DNA from: DAOUKH01 sp965207995 | GTDB lineage: Bacteria > Chloroflexota > Dehalococcoidia > SHYB01 | DNA: 64,000 bases | Direction of reading: 5' to 3' | NCBI GenBank assembly: GCA_965207995.1 | Contig: OZ242299.1 | Span: 558,001-622,000, forward strand | In this document: positions 16,427 through 25,018 of the stretch, in pieces | How positions within the stretch are numbered: position 1 is the first letter of the stretch | How the letters are laid out: each line of letters begins with the position of its first letter | The notes under the pieces: generated by a model | Database searches by the model: none | Told to the model about the DNA's origin: nothing | Seen by the model: the letters and a program-made list of their open reading frames with translations, nothing else | Made by a program: the position numbers and the translations under genes

Positions 16427-17230
16427 ATGAGCCGTTATCGGGAAGCGCCCGAGCCGCAGGCCACGCCGCCCAGCGGACTCCTCAAGGGGAAGGCCGCCAT
16501 CATCACCGGCGGCGGCACCGGACTCGGCGCCGCGATGGCCAAGCTGTTCGCGGCGGAGGGCGCCAAGGTCGCCGTCACCGGCCGCCGACCCGCGCCGTTG
16601 GAGGAGACCGCCGCCGCCATCCGCGACGCCGGCGGCGAGGCCCTTGCACTGCCCGGCGACGTCTCGAATCCCGACGACGTGCAGGCGGCGGTCGAGAGCG
16701 CCGTCGCGGCGTTCGGCGGCATCGACATCCTGGTGAACAACGCCGGCCTGCACTCCAAGCCGTTCCTCACCCACGAGACGCCCATCGACTGGTTCGACCG
16801 CTTCTACGCGGTCAACCTACGCGGGCCGTTCCTCATGGTCCGCGCCGCCGTGCCCCACATGCTGGAACGCGACTACCCCGCCATCCTCAATATCTCGTCG
16901 ATGGTCGGCGTGTCGGGGTTCAAGTATTGCGCCGCCTACGGCGCGGCCAAGGCGGGCCTGCAACATCTGACGAAGGTGGTGGCGCTCGACTACGCCGACC
17001 GCAACCTCCGGGCCAACTGCATCGCCCCCGGCGGCATGGACGGGACGGAGACGGAACGGCTGGAGTCTCCCGACCTCGCGCTGCTCCGCGAGTCGATCCG
17101 CCCCGCGCCGCTCGGCTGGCTGCCCCACGTCGACCAGATGGCCCAGCTCGCGCTCTTCCTCGTCGGGCCGCACTCGCGGCACATCACCGGCGCCATCTTC
17201 TCCGCCGACGGCGGCGCGACGGCCCGCTAG
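16427..17230 (+). CDS. Short-chain dehydrogenase/reductase
   Basis: A 267-residue classical SDR: KAAIITGGGTGLGAAMAKLF (TGxxxGxG), DILVNNAGLHSKPF (NNAG), LNISSMVGVSG (catalytic Ser) and YGAAKAGLQHL (YxxxK), ending FSADGGATAR as usual for the family. Co-directional with the amidohydrolase at 15248 and separated by 27 bases, so probably the same operon. Substrate unknown. Confidence 0.88.
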   Translation: MSRYREAPEPQATPPSGLLKGKAAIITGGGTGLGAAMAKLFAAEGAKVAVTGRRPAPLEETAAAIRDAGGEALALPGDVSNPDDVQAAVESAVAAFGGIDILVNNAGLHSKPFLTHETPIDWFDRFYAVNLRGPFLMVRAAVPHMLERDYPAILNISSMVGVSGFKYCAAYGAAKAGLQHLTKVVALDYADRNLRANCIAPGGMDGTETERLESPDLALLRESIRPAPLGWLPHVDQMAQLALFLVGPHSRHITGAIFSADGGATAR

Positions 17231-17245
17231 CCGGAGCGGGCCGGC

Positions 17246-19261
17246 TTACAGGTCCGTGCGATAGAGGTAGCGGATGTCCCACAGCCCGTAGAGCGTGGGC
17301 GTGGTGTTGCCGAAGACGTTCCGGACGGCCGACAGCCGCTCCGACAACATCGTGTAGATGAGCGGCACGTTCTCGGCGGCTAATTCCTGCGCACGGTGGT
17401 AGATGCCCACACGACGCTCGTGGTCGAGCTCCTGGCTGCCCCGGATGTAGAGTTCGTCGAGTTCGGCTTCCCACTCCGTCGCCGGCTGCTCTTGGTTGGG
17501 ATTCCACAAGTGCAGGTCTTCGCTGCTGTGCCAGACGTTGATGCCGCCAAACGGGTCCGGCCCGCCGGTCAAGCCGACGACTAGGGCTTCCCAGGCATAC
17601 GAGGTGGTCAACCGCCCCACGAGGTCGCCGAACTCGACGGCCTCGAAGACCGCCTTGACGCCGATTGCCTCTAAGCCGACCGCGAGGCGTTGCGTCACCT
17701 CGACACGTACGTCGTTCCCGGTGTTGGTGATCAAGGCGAACTCGATCGAGTTGCCCGCGTCGTCCTCGCGTATGCCATCCCCATCCCTATCCGTCCAACC
17801 GAGGCCGTCGAGGATCTTGTTGGCCTCGTCGACGTCGTACTCGTAACGCCGGACGTTGGGATTGTGGAAGTCGCCCGCCGCCGGGCTGACCGAGGCCCAC
17901 TGCGGATAGCCCTGCCCGTGCAGCACCTCCTCGATCATCGTCTCCTTATCGATGCTGTGGGCGACGGCCTGGCGGAATGCCTTGTTCTCGAACCACTTCA
18001 GCTTCTCCGGCGCGACGTAAGGTTCGCCCGTCTCCGGGTCAATTCTGGGGTTCATGTTCAGGGCGAGGAACGTCGTTCCGAAGGCCGGCCCGCGCCGGTG
18101 GATCGTGAAGTTCTCCTCGTCCTGCAGCGGCTCCAGGAGCGCGAACTCCTCTCCCAACACGCCATGGACGTCCGCTACGCCCGCCCGGAAGGCAGCCAGC
18201 TCCGCATCCAGGTCGGCGACGATGGTCTGCACCACCGTATCGAGGTAGGGCAGGCTGTTGCCGTCGTCGTCCTTCAGCCAATAGTTCGGGTTGCGCTGGA
18301 AGACGATCTGCTCGCCGGGGTCGTACCGTTCGATGGTGAACGGCCCGGTGCCGATGATCTCGGCCGGATCGGTGTCGATGTTCCACGTCTCCGCGAACGT
18401 GCCGTCGTCGATGCGCGGCTCCAGAATGTGCTTCGGATAGATCCCCGTGCCCATCGAGCGCAGGAAGGGGGCGAACGGCGTCGGCAGGACGAACTGCACC
18501 GTGTAGTCGTCCGGCGCCGTCACCGTCATCCGGTCTTCCACCCACTCGCCGCTCTCTTCGAGGAACCGGAAGGTGAACGCCGCGCGGGCGTTCGACTGGA
18601 TGTCCTCGTTATAAATGATCCGGTTGAAAGTGAAGTCCACGTCGCGCGACGTGAAGGGCTCCCCGTCGTGCCACGTCACGTCCTCGCGCAGCCGGAACGT
18701 CCAGGTCAGGCCATCCTCCGAATGGTCCCACGCCTGCGCCAGCACCGGATCGATCTGGTCGTTCAGCCACGACGTCTCGGTGAGACCCTCGAACAGATAG
18801 CTCAGCGCGCCGGAGGACGAGGCGTCCTGGGACAGGGCAGGGTTAAAAGTCAGCGGCTCGCCGATCGTCGCGAACGTCAGCGTCCCGCCCTGCTCGCCGA
18901 TGGCATAGTCGAAGGCCTCGGCATTCTGCCGCAGACGCTCGACGACCGCCTGCTGAGAGCCGAATTCGGGCGCGGCGGTCGGCTCGGGAACGGGCGTTGC
19001 CGTGGACGCCGGCATGGCCGTGGGCGTGTCCTTGGGCAGCATGGCGTCGCTTCCTGCCGGCCCTTCGGGTCCCGCCGGTCCCACCGGCCCCGCTGGCCCT
19101 GCCGGTCCCGCTGGTCCTGCCGGCCCCGCCGGTCCTGCCGGTCCCGCCGGTCCTTGCGCCCCCGCGCACGCCGCCACCACCAGCACAGCGGCAACGGCAA
19201 GGATGCCAAGCACCCACCACCGCGATTTCAAAGAGGTCAAGACTGGAGTTCTGGTTGGCAT
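17246..19261 (-). CDS. Family 5 (oligopeptide-type) substrate-binding lipoprotein with collagen-like linker
   Basis: A 671-residue protein. Residues 15-32 are hydrophobic and end VVAAC, a lipobox with Cys32 the probable lipidated residue. Residues 37-69 are 11 Gly-Pro-X triplets (mostly GPA), a collagen-like linker, followed by a Thr/Pro-rich stretch. From about residue 110 comes the SBP_bac_5 domain: GGTLTFATIGEPLTFNPA, LTWTFRLREDVTWHDGEPFT, GTGPFTIERYDPGEQIVFQR. It would bind peptides or other small solutes at the cell surface for an ABC importer, but no permease or ATPase gene is nearby. The ATG at 19261 is the last start before the signal peptide. Confidence 0.85.
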   Translation of the reverse strand: MPTRTPVLTSLKSRWWVLGILAVAAVLVVAACAGAQGPAGPAGPAGPAGPAGPAGPAGPVGPAGPEGPAGSDAMLPKDTPTAMPASTATPVPEPTAAPEFGSQQAVVERLRQNAEAFDYAIGEQGGTLTFATIGEPLTFNPALSQDASSSGALSYLFEGLTETSWLNDQIDPVLAQAWDHSEDGLTWTFRLREDVTWHDGEPFTSRDVDFTFNRIIYNEDIQSNARAAFTFRFLEESGEWVEDRMTVTAPDDYTVQFVLPTPFAPFLRSMGTGIYPKHILEPRIDDGTFAETWNIDTDPAEIIGTGPFTIERYDPGEQIVFQRNPNYWLKDDDGNSLPYLDTVVQTIVADLDAELAAFRAGVADVHGVLGEEFALLEPLQDEENFTIHRRGPAFGTTFLALNMNPRIDPETGEPYVAPEKLKWFENKAFRQAVAHSIDKETMIEEVLHGQGYPQWASVSPAAGDFHNPNVRRYEYDVDEANKILDGLGWTDRDGDGIREDDAGNSIEFALITNTGNDVRVEVTQRLAVGLEAIGVKAVFEAVEFGDLVGRLTTSYAWEALVVGLTGGPDPFGGINVWHSSEDLHLWNPNQEQPATEWEAELDELYIRGSQELDHERRVGIYHRAQELAAENVPLIYTMLSERLSAVRNVFGNTTPTLYGLWDIRYLYRTDL

Positions 19262-19371
19262 CGAGAGTTGGCTCCTGCCTTCAGGTTGCCATCCATTGTA
19301 GACGACACGTACCGAGGCGAACGACAAACGGACGCGGCACAGCGGATGGCTAGTGCAGCGGGCGGGCGCGC

Positions 19372-20511
19372 CTACGCGGTGATGCCGTAGAGCCCGGCGG
19401 CGTTGTCGTGGATGATGGCGCGCCGGTCGGCGGCGCTGACGTCGGCGTAGTTCTTCTCCAGCGTCTTGGCGCTGTCGGGGAAGGTCGAGCTTTCCAGCGG
19501 GAACTCGGAGAACCACATCACGTTGTTCGCCCCGATCAGGTAGAGCAGCCGCAGGCCCACCTGGTCGAACGACGTCGTCACGAAGCCCTGCCGGTGGAAG
19601 ATCTCGCTGGGCGCGGTGTGCATCTCGACGTTCTCGCCCTTCAGGCAGATGCGCTCCCACTCGTGGTCGGAGACCTCGAGCATGAAGGCGAACCAGTCGA
19701 TGCCGGTGGCGCTGAACACGAACTTGACGTTGGGGTGACGCTCGCCGACGCCGGAGAAGAGGAAGCGGCAGACGATCATGCCGCTGCTCGAAGGGCGGCG
19801 CACCACGTCGAAGGCCTTGGCCACGGCGGGAGGAAAGCCCTCGTAGATCTGCATCATCAGGCTCGGCACGCTCCCCGAGTGGAAGCAGATGGGGACGCCG
19901 AGCTCGCCGACTTGCGCCCAGAACGGGTCCCAGTCGGGGTCGTAGAGGTGCGGCGTGCCGTCGTTGATGCGCCACGGGGCCGCGGGGAGCACGATGCCCT
20001 TGTGCCCCGCCTCGACCGCCTTGACCGCGCCGGCCTTGGCAGCCTCAATCGAGCTGATGGGCACCAGCCCCTGCGGGACGAGCCGGTCGTTGTTCCACGT
20101 CTCCAATATCCACTCGTTGTAGACGTCGACGCAGGCGGCCTGCAGCTCGGGGTCCTTGATCGAACCCAGTATCTCGCCGCCGAGCCCCGCGATGTAGGGG
20201 TAGAGCACGGAGGCGGCGATGCCGTCCTGGTCCATCGCCTTCAGCCGTTCGGCAGGGTCGTAGCTCGCCGCGGGTACCTGGTCCCACGTCTCGATATCGA
20301 GGTAGCGGTCGCCGTTAGAGATGGCGCGGGCCCGCGACACGGGCCAGTCGGCTAAGACCTCGCCGTCGACCAGCCACCGGTCGCGGCCGTCGGCCTGCCG
20401 CTCGATGCGGGGGCCGCGCTCGGCGAGGTGCTTGGGCAGGCGCGACACCCAGAGGTCGGGCGGCTCCTGTACGTGGTCGTCGGACGAAATGATAGGAAAG
20501 TCGAGAGCCAT
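19372..20511 (-). CDS. Amidohydrolase-2 family protein
   Basis: A 379-residue protein from ATG 20511. Blocks: FPIISSDDHVQEPPDLWVSR (Asp-x-His), LVPQGLVPISSIEAAKAGAV, VPICFHSGSVPS (metal His), KFVFSATGIDWFAFMLE, and NNVMWFSEFPLESSTFPDS. In this last block the usual Asp of SDFPHP is Glu in FSEFPLE, so the C-terminal metal ligand differs from the other family members, which could change metal or activity. It lies 35 bases downstream of the 20547 gene on the same strand and is probably in the same operon. Confidence 0.8.
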   Translation of the reverse strand: MALDFPIISSDDHVQEPPDLWVSRLPKHLAERGPRIERQADGRDRWLVDGEVLADWPVSRARAISNGDRYLDIETWDQVPAASYDPAERLKAMDQDGIAASVLYPYIAGLGGEILGSIKDPELQAACVDVYNEWILETWNNDRLVPQGLVPISSIEAAKAGAVKAVEAGHKGIVLPAAPWRINDGTPHLYDPDWDPFWAQVGELGVPICFHSGSVPSLMMQIYEGFPPAVAKAFDVVRRPSSSGMIVCRFLFSGVGERHPNVKFVFSATGIDWFAFMLEVSDHEWERICLKGENVEMHTAPSEIFHRQGFVTTSFDQVGLRLLYLIGANNVMWFSEFPLESSTFPDSAKTLEKNYADVSAADRRAIIHDNAAGLYGITA

Positions 20512-20546
20512 GAGTCGCGTCCCTTCGGTGGCGGTCGGCCGCGCCG

Positions 20547-21677
20547 CTAGTTGAGCTTGAAGACCTTCTTCGGGTTCTCCACCAGAATCTGGTACTGCTC
20601 CTCCTCCGGCACGTTCTGGAACGCCTTGGCGACGAATTCGTTGGTGTTGGGCCACAGCGACGTCGGGTGCGGGAAGTCCGTCTCCCACATGATCCGGTCG
20701 ACGCCGATCACGTGGCGGTAGTGGTCCACCGCCGAGCGCTCGTACCAGAAGTCGACGTAGCAGTGACTCCTGAAGAGGTCGGTCGGGCGAGTGGGTAGGC
20801 CCTGGTTCCACAGCTGCCCCTGCTCCCAGGCGTAGTCGCACGACTCCAGCAGCCAGGGGAGCCAACCGATGCCGGTCTCGGCGGCGACGAGGGTCAGCGT
20901 CGGGTAGCGGTCGAAGACGCCGGCGAACAGGAAGTTCGCGAAGTACTGCGGCTGGATGCTGAACCCGGCGGCGGCGAGGGCGGCGTCGTTGCGCCGGTGC
21001 TCCTGCGTGGCATGCTTCTCGATGCGCATGCTCTGCGGGGCCGCGCCGGAGCCGTGGACGGTGAGCACGAGGTCGAGGTCGACGACGGTCTGCCACAGCG
21101 GCTCCCAGTAGGGCGAGCTGTAGTTCTCGAGACCGCGGGTGTGCGGCGTCCCCACCAGCATCACGCCCCGGTGCCCGTTCTTCGCGTTGTGGTGGACCTC
21201 CTCCAGCGTCTTCTCCATCGAGTAATAGACGGGAACGGTGAGGGCCACGAACCGGTTCGGGTTGACGTTGACCCACTCCTCGGTCTGGTAGTCGTTGTAG
21301 ACGCGGACGCAGGCCGCCTCGAACTCGGGGTCGAGGCCCTGGAAGCGGTCGCCGGAGACGCCGGTGGTGTTGGCGTACATCACCTGGCAGTCCGTCCCCT
21401 CCGAGTCCATCGCCTTCATCCGCTCCTCGGCGACGTAGACCGACGGCGGGATCATGTCCCAGCGGTGCGGGTTAGTGACGCGGTCGGGCATGACGGCGGG
21501 GCAGGTCGAGAGGTAGCCCGTCGGCTTGCCGTCAACCCACCACTCATCGCGTTCGGGCCCCTGGCGAATGTGGGGAATCCGGTCGCCCCACTTCTCCTTC
21601 GACATGCGGCTCGTCCACGTGTTGGGTTTCTCTTGGATGTGGGAATCGACGTCGATTCTCTTGTAGGGGTAGCCCAC
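20547..21677 (-). CDS. Amidohydrolase-2 family protein (GTG start)
   Basis: A 376-residue protein. GTG at 21677 is chosen because AGGAGG lies 6 bases upstream; an overlapping ATG is out of frame. Blocks: YKRIDVDSHIQEKPNTWTSR (Asp-x-His), LVLTVHGSGAAPQSMRIE (metal His), VAAETGIGWLPWLLES and IMWETDFPHPTSLWPNT (metal Asp). Close in subtype to the gene at 15248. First gene of a two-gene unit with 19372. Confidence 0.82.
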   Translation of the reverse strand: MGYPYKRIDVDSHIQEKPNTWTSRMSKEKWGDRIPHIRQGPERDEWWVDGKPTGYLSTCPAVMPDRVTNPHRWDMIPPSVYVAEERMKAMDSEGTDCQVMYANTTGVSGDRFQGLDPEFEAACVRVYNDYQTEEWVNVNPNRFVALTVPVYYSMEKTLEEVHHNAKNGHRGVMLVGTPHTRGLENYSSPYWEPLWQTVVDLDLVLTVHGSGAAPQSMRIEKHATQEHRRNDAALAAAGFSIQPQYFANFLFAGVFDRYPTLTLVAAETGIGWLPWLLESCDYAWEQGQLWNQGLPTRPTDLFRSHCYVDFWYERSAVDHYRHVIGVDRIMWETDFPHPTSLWPNTNEFVAKAFQNVPEEEQYQILVENPKKVFKLN

Positions 21678-21779
21678 GGCATTCCTCCTGAAGTGCGGCC
21701 CGCGCCGCGCGCGCCTGCGCCCAGAGAGTAGCATAATCCGCCTCCCTAAACCACGACGAGCGTCCCCCTCCCTCCGCGG

Positions 21780-22006
21780 CCCTTAAACCTCCCTCCCTCT
21801 GGGGGAGCGTCTTAAACCTCCCTCCCTCTGGGAGGGACTGAGGGCGGGCCAAGGAGGGGCGCGGTGGTCCCTCCCCCCTCTTCTCCCCCGGAGACCTTTG
21901 CACAACCTCCGACACCGACGGATCATCCATGTAGGGGCAACCCTCGTGGTTGCCCAGGGGTTCGGGCGGGGTCCCCTCCCCTGTAGGGGCGATTCGGGAA
22001 TCGCCC
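21780..22006. repeat. Second copy of the composite dispersed repeat
   Basis: CTTAAACCTCCCTCCCTCTG occurs twice in tandem, then the CCTTTGCACAACCTCCGACA link and the two palindromes GGGCAACC/GGTTGCCC and GGGCGATTC/GAATCGCCC, as at 3869-4083 and in the same orientation. It explains the 450-base gap 21678-22129. Confidence 0.85.
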
Positions 22007-22129
22007 GTCCCTATCCCCTGAACGGCCTCACGGGGGGTAGGCCCAAGGTTTGAAGCGCCGCCACGGTGGACAGCGCCCTCGGCGCTCGGTTAGGGTGAAG
22101 TCAACGGGAACGGGCAGGCGGTGAGGGAA

Positions 22130-22288
22130 ATGCTTCCTGTAGTGATTGCGGTGGCCGTGGTGGTCGTCCTTTTGATCGCCGTCGTGGTCACCGGCGCATC
22201 CCTGTCTCCAAAGAAACGGGTAGGAAGCAGCGAGCACGAACTCTGGTGGTGGTTTCGTGGGCCCCGTGACCGCAGCGGAGGCGACTAG
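22130..22288 (+). CDS. Small single-span membrane protein (52 aa)
   Basis: ATG at 22130 (or in-frame GTG at 22121) opens a 52-codon frame to TAG at 22288: MLPVVIAVAVVVVLLIAVVV, then TGASLSPKKRVGSSEHELWW and a short basic/acidic tail. The first 22 residues form one clear transmembrane helix followed by positive charges, as in small inner-membrane proteins. A weak GAGGG ribosome site is just upstream. It lies between a repeat and the end of the ferritin-like remnant. Function unknown; could be chance. Confidence 0.4.
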   Translation: MLPVVIAVAVVVVLLIAVVVTGASLSPKKRVGSSEHELWWWFRGPRDRSGGD

Positions 22289-22306
22289 CGGTCAGCCCCG
22301 ACCCGC

Positions 22307-22912
22307 CTAGAACGGCGCGGTGCGGGGGATGTGGCAGCGGCCCTCACGCGGCAGGCCGATCCCGGCCATCCGGGCCTCGTACCGTCCGGCGATCTGCGGC
22401 CAGAACTCGCGCAGGACGTCCCACCCCCGGTCGATGCCTTCGGCGCCGCCGCCGAGCAGAATCGCCAGCGGCTCCAGCACCTTGGGGTTGAGCAGGTGAT
22501 TCGCCGTCTGCTCCGACTCCAGCCGGTCGGCGATTTCGTGGAGGTGGAGCGCCGCCGACTCGCGGTCGGGGCAGTGGTCGAGGTAGTAGCGGAGCCGCGA
22601 GCAGCCCCACGAGACGTGCCGCGCCTCGTCCTGCACCATGCGGGCAAGGAGGCCGCGGTCGAAGTCCGTCCGCGCCGCCGCTTCGCCGAGCCGCAACATC
22701 TCCAGGACGACGCCGTTGAAGAAGACGTGCAGCCCGAGCACGACGGCGTTCAGGTCGCGCTCGACCTCGCCCTCGAACCGGTTCGACGCCGCGTTGCAGA
22801 CCTCGACGAGCCCCGCGTCGACGCCGTCCACGTAGGCCCCGATGCCGCCGCCGTTCGAGATTGCCCGTTTGCGCAGCATCCCGGCATGGACGTTGTAGTC
22901 GTGCTCCGTTCT
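22307..22912 (-). pseudogene. 3' part of a ferritin-like (diiron) protein gene, cut by element insertion
   Basis: Reading leftward, EHDYNVHAGMLRKRAISNGG continues through FEGEVERDLNAVVLGLHVFF and VQDEARHVSWGCSRLRYYLD to a stop at 22307. The DEARH motif is a diiron-ligand motif of the ferritin-like superfamily. The frame continues upstream of its first ATG (22879) for at least eight family-like residues and then loses similarity as it enters the recombinase sequence. The 5' half of the gene is therefore missing and should lie beyond the right end of the integrated element. Exact junction not resolvable by eye. Confidence 0.65.
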
Positions 22913-24480
22913 GCAATCGACACGACATCCTCGGTGGGGATGGCCAGCGTCAGGTTGACCCTGTTGTTGCGATCGATGGTCGCCCCGTCCAGGAGGAGTT
23001 CAAGCAGCTCCCTGCGCTTTCTGTCCGACAGGCCGTCCAGCTTGTCACCGACCTGGCTCACCCATTCCGAGACGTGCTCCGCCAGCGCCCGCTTCTCCGC
23101 CTGCTCCATCTCCCTCTTGCGGCGGTCGTCCAGCAACATCCGCAGAGTCTCCAGCCGTTCGGTGATGAATTTGCGTTGGCGGTCCAACTGCTTCTCGCTG
23201 ATTTTGCCTGACACAAAGAGCCTGATGGCCCTGTCCTCCTCCATCTGGACCTTTTGCAGGTCACGCTCCGCCTTGGCGATGTCGTCGGCCAGTCCGCCGC
23301 TCTCAGCCTCGGCGTCGATGGCGTCGATGGTGGCGACGATGACGTCCGGGTTCTCCAGCACCTTCTTGACCTCTTCCCATACCACGTCTTCAAGCCGTTC
23401 CGCCCTTATATGAGAGTGTTCCCGGCATTTCTGGCCCTGGGTCATCATTCCGTAGCACATGTAGTAGCGGCGTGGAGGGTCCAGCGCAATCCTGTAGCGC
23501 TTGCCGCCGCGCGTTGTGGTCTGGCGTCTGTTGGCGCGGCAGCCCATGAGGAGCCCGCACTCGGAGCACCTGACCAGATGCTGGAGCAGGTAGAATATCT
23601 TCGTGTTGCGGCCCGACCGGGTCAGGCGTTGCTTCTTGGCCTCCTGCGCCTGCTCCCATATCTCGTCGTCCACCAGGGGCGGGAAGGGCACTCCGACCCA
23701 CTCGTCCTCCGGTCTGGCGTACCTCCTCATCCCGTGCTCGGTGGCGACATGTCGGCGCCTGCCGAACCACCAGGTACCCCTGTAAGCCTCGTGACTCAGG
23801 ATGCGAGTGACCGTGCCGTCCAACCACTTCCCGACGGCCCTGGGCGTGGGGACTCCCTCGGCGGTCAGCTGCTTGGCGATTGCCGGAGCCCCCATCCCCT
23901 CTCGGACGTACATGTGGAAGACGCGCCGGACGATCTCGGCTTCGTCTTCCATGATCACGGGTCTGCGGCCCTCTCCGAGCCTGTACCCGAAGGGGACGTT
24001 GTTGACCGGGATGCGGCCCTGCTTGGCCGAGCCCCGCTTGCCCATCGACGCCCTCTCTCTGAAGTTGTCCAGCTCGATCTTGCCGATGGCGGCCATCAGG
24101 CCGAAGGTCTTCATGTCGATGGCGTCCATCACGGCTTCGAGGTCTATCTGGTACGCCTCTATGACCTCCATGAGGGCGGCCGCCGGGTACATACCCCGGC
24201 TGAGCCTGTCTGACTTCCAGCAGACGATGGTGTCGAAGCGTCCCTTTCTGGCGTCGGCCAGCATCCTCTGGAACTCCGGGCGGTTCTTCGACCATCCCCT
24301 GCCCACCTCCTGGTAGCGAGCAACGATGGTCAGCCCCCTGCGCTCGCAGTGGGCCTCCATGTCGGATATCTGCTCGGAGATGGAGGTCTTGTCCTCCGTG
24401 TCCTGGCTCTTATCCGAGACGCGGGCGTAGATGGCCGCCCGTTGCGTTTCCGCCTTCCTACTGGTCATTCTGGTCGCCAT
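22750..24480 (-). CDS. Large serine recombinase (integrase), C-terminus reading into the target gene
   Basis: A 576-residue protein from ATG 24480 (AGGAGG ribosome site). The resolvase domain starts AAIYARVSDKSQ with nucleophile Ser22, then CWKSDRLSRGMYPAA. A recombinase domain follows (NNVPFGYRLGEGRRPVIMED, AIAKQLTAEGVPTPR), then a zinc ribbon (CSECGLLMGC ... YMCYGMMTQGQKC) and a coiled coil (AKAERDLQKVQMEEDRAIRL). The last recognised residues are LTLAIPTEDVVSIAER; the final 50 or so, rich in Ser/Thr/Arg, are read antisense-frame from the ferritin-like gene. So the gene's natural end sits on the attachment site and the stop codon is supplied by the host gene. It catalyses integration and, with a directionality factor, excision. 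Confidence 0.9.
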   Translation of the reverse strand: MATRMTSRKAETQRAAIYARVSDKSQDTEDKTSISEQISDMEAHCERRGLTIVARYQEVGRGWSKNRPEFQRMLADARKGRFDTIVCWKSDRLSRGMYPAAALMEVIEAYQIDLEAVMDAIDMKTFGLMAAIGKIELDNFRERASMGKRGSAKQGRIPVNNVPFGYRLGEGRRPVIMEDEAEIVRRVFHMYVREGMGAPAIAKQLTAEGVPTPRAVGKWLDGTVTRILSHEAYRGTWWFGRRRHVATEHGMRRYARPEDEWVGVPFPPLVDDEIWEQAQEAKKQRLTRSGRNTKIFYLLQHLVRCSECGLLMGCRANRRQTTTRGGKRYRIALDPPRRYYMCYGMMTQGQKCREHSHIRAERLEDVVWEEVKKVLENPDVIVATIDAIDAEAESGGLADDIAKAERDLQKVQMEEDRAIRLFVSGKISEKQLDRQRKFITERLETLRMLLDDRRKREMEQAEKRALAEHVSEWVSQVGDKLDGLSDRKRRELLELLLDGATIDRNNRVNLTLAIPTEDVVSIAERSTTTTSMPGCCANGQSRTAAASGPTWTASTRGSSRSATRRRTGSRARSSAT

Positions 24481-24511
24481 GATTTCCTCCTGTCGCTCAT
24501 GTCCCTGAAAT

Positions 24512-24542
24512 GAAGAAAACCCGCCTCCTGTCGGAAGCGGGT
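24512..24542 (-). terminator. Hairpin with T-tract in the recombinase leader
   Basis: On the minus strand ACCCGCTTCC, a 4-base loop, GGAGGCGGGT, then TTTTCTTC: a 9-10 bp stem followed by a T-rich tract, 30-60 bases before the recombinase start. It looks like an intrinsic terminator or attenuator that would limit read-through from the conjugation block into the recombinase. Confidence 0.55.
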
Positions 24543-24568
24543 CTGCGAGTAGTACAATCATCTCGCAT

Positions 24569-24667
24569 CACCTGTGACCGCAGGTGGCGCCACGGTCCGG
24601 GGTGTTCACAGCACCGCCGGACCAACTTCTTTCTACCCTCAAATTCTACCCCGCGGTACAGGGGTAG
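24569..24667. promoter_or_regulatory. Cluster of three inverted repeats (regulatory or oriT-like)
   Basis: CACCTG/CAGGTG (24569-24574, 24581-24586); GGTCCGGGGTG/CACCGCCGGACC (24594-24604, 24612-24623) around TTCACAG; CTACCCC/GGGGTAG (24646-24652, 24661-24667). They lie in the 328-base gene-free stretch 24481-24808 upstream of the recombinase. Such clusters occur at transfer origins and at recombinase-control regions; which one applies is open. Confidence 0.45.
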
Positions 24668-24808
24668 TCAAAGTTTGTGAACGCGCTGCCCATTTCTCTC
24701 AGAGTGCCATTTTCAGTACGCCTGGTTGTCCATTCGCTGTGCTCCGCTCACCGTCGAAGTCTCGGACGCTGACGGGCCGCGAAGTTCCATCGCCTGCCTT
24801 GTCCGGTA

Positions 24809-25018
24809 TCAACTATTCTCCTCGTCGTCGCTGTCCGGCCGCGGGTCCGTACCCGGCGCGGGCAGGTCGTCCTCGGCCAGCTTGACCAGGATGGAGAAGA
24901 GGCGTCTGAGACGCGCCTGGGCGTCGGGTGCGGGTTTCACGTCGATGCCAACGACCCTTATCTCCGGGGCTTCCCCGCCGGGCTTCTTCGGTTTTTTCGT
25001 GTTCGCGAGTTCTTCCAT
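24809..25018 (-). CDS. Small acidic-tailed protein, unknown
   Basis: A 69-residue frame: MEELANTKKPKKPGGEAPEI, RVVGIDVKPAPDAQARLRRL, FSILVKLAED and an acidic tail DDEENS. A predicted helix (PDAQARLRRLFSILVKLAED) is flanked by charged tails. Small proteins of this kind, with a ARLRRLF-type helix, are often found just upstream of serine recombinases in conjugative elements; a directionality factor or recombinase partner is possible but not shown. No strong ribosome site. Confidence 0.45.
   Translation of the reverse strand: MEELANTKKPKKPGGEAPEIRVVGIDVKPAPDAQARLRRLFSILVKLAEDDLPAPGTDPRPDSDDEENS

Noticed and set aside
17690..19390. 566-codon plus-strand frame
   Set aside because: Antisense to the substrate-binding lipoprotein, which has strong family evidence on the minus strand.
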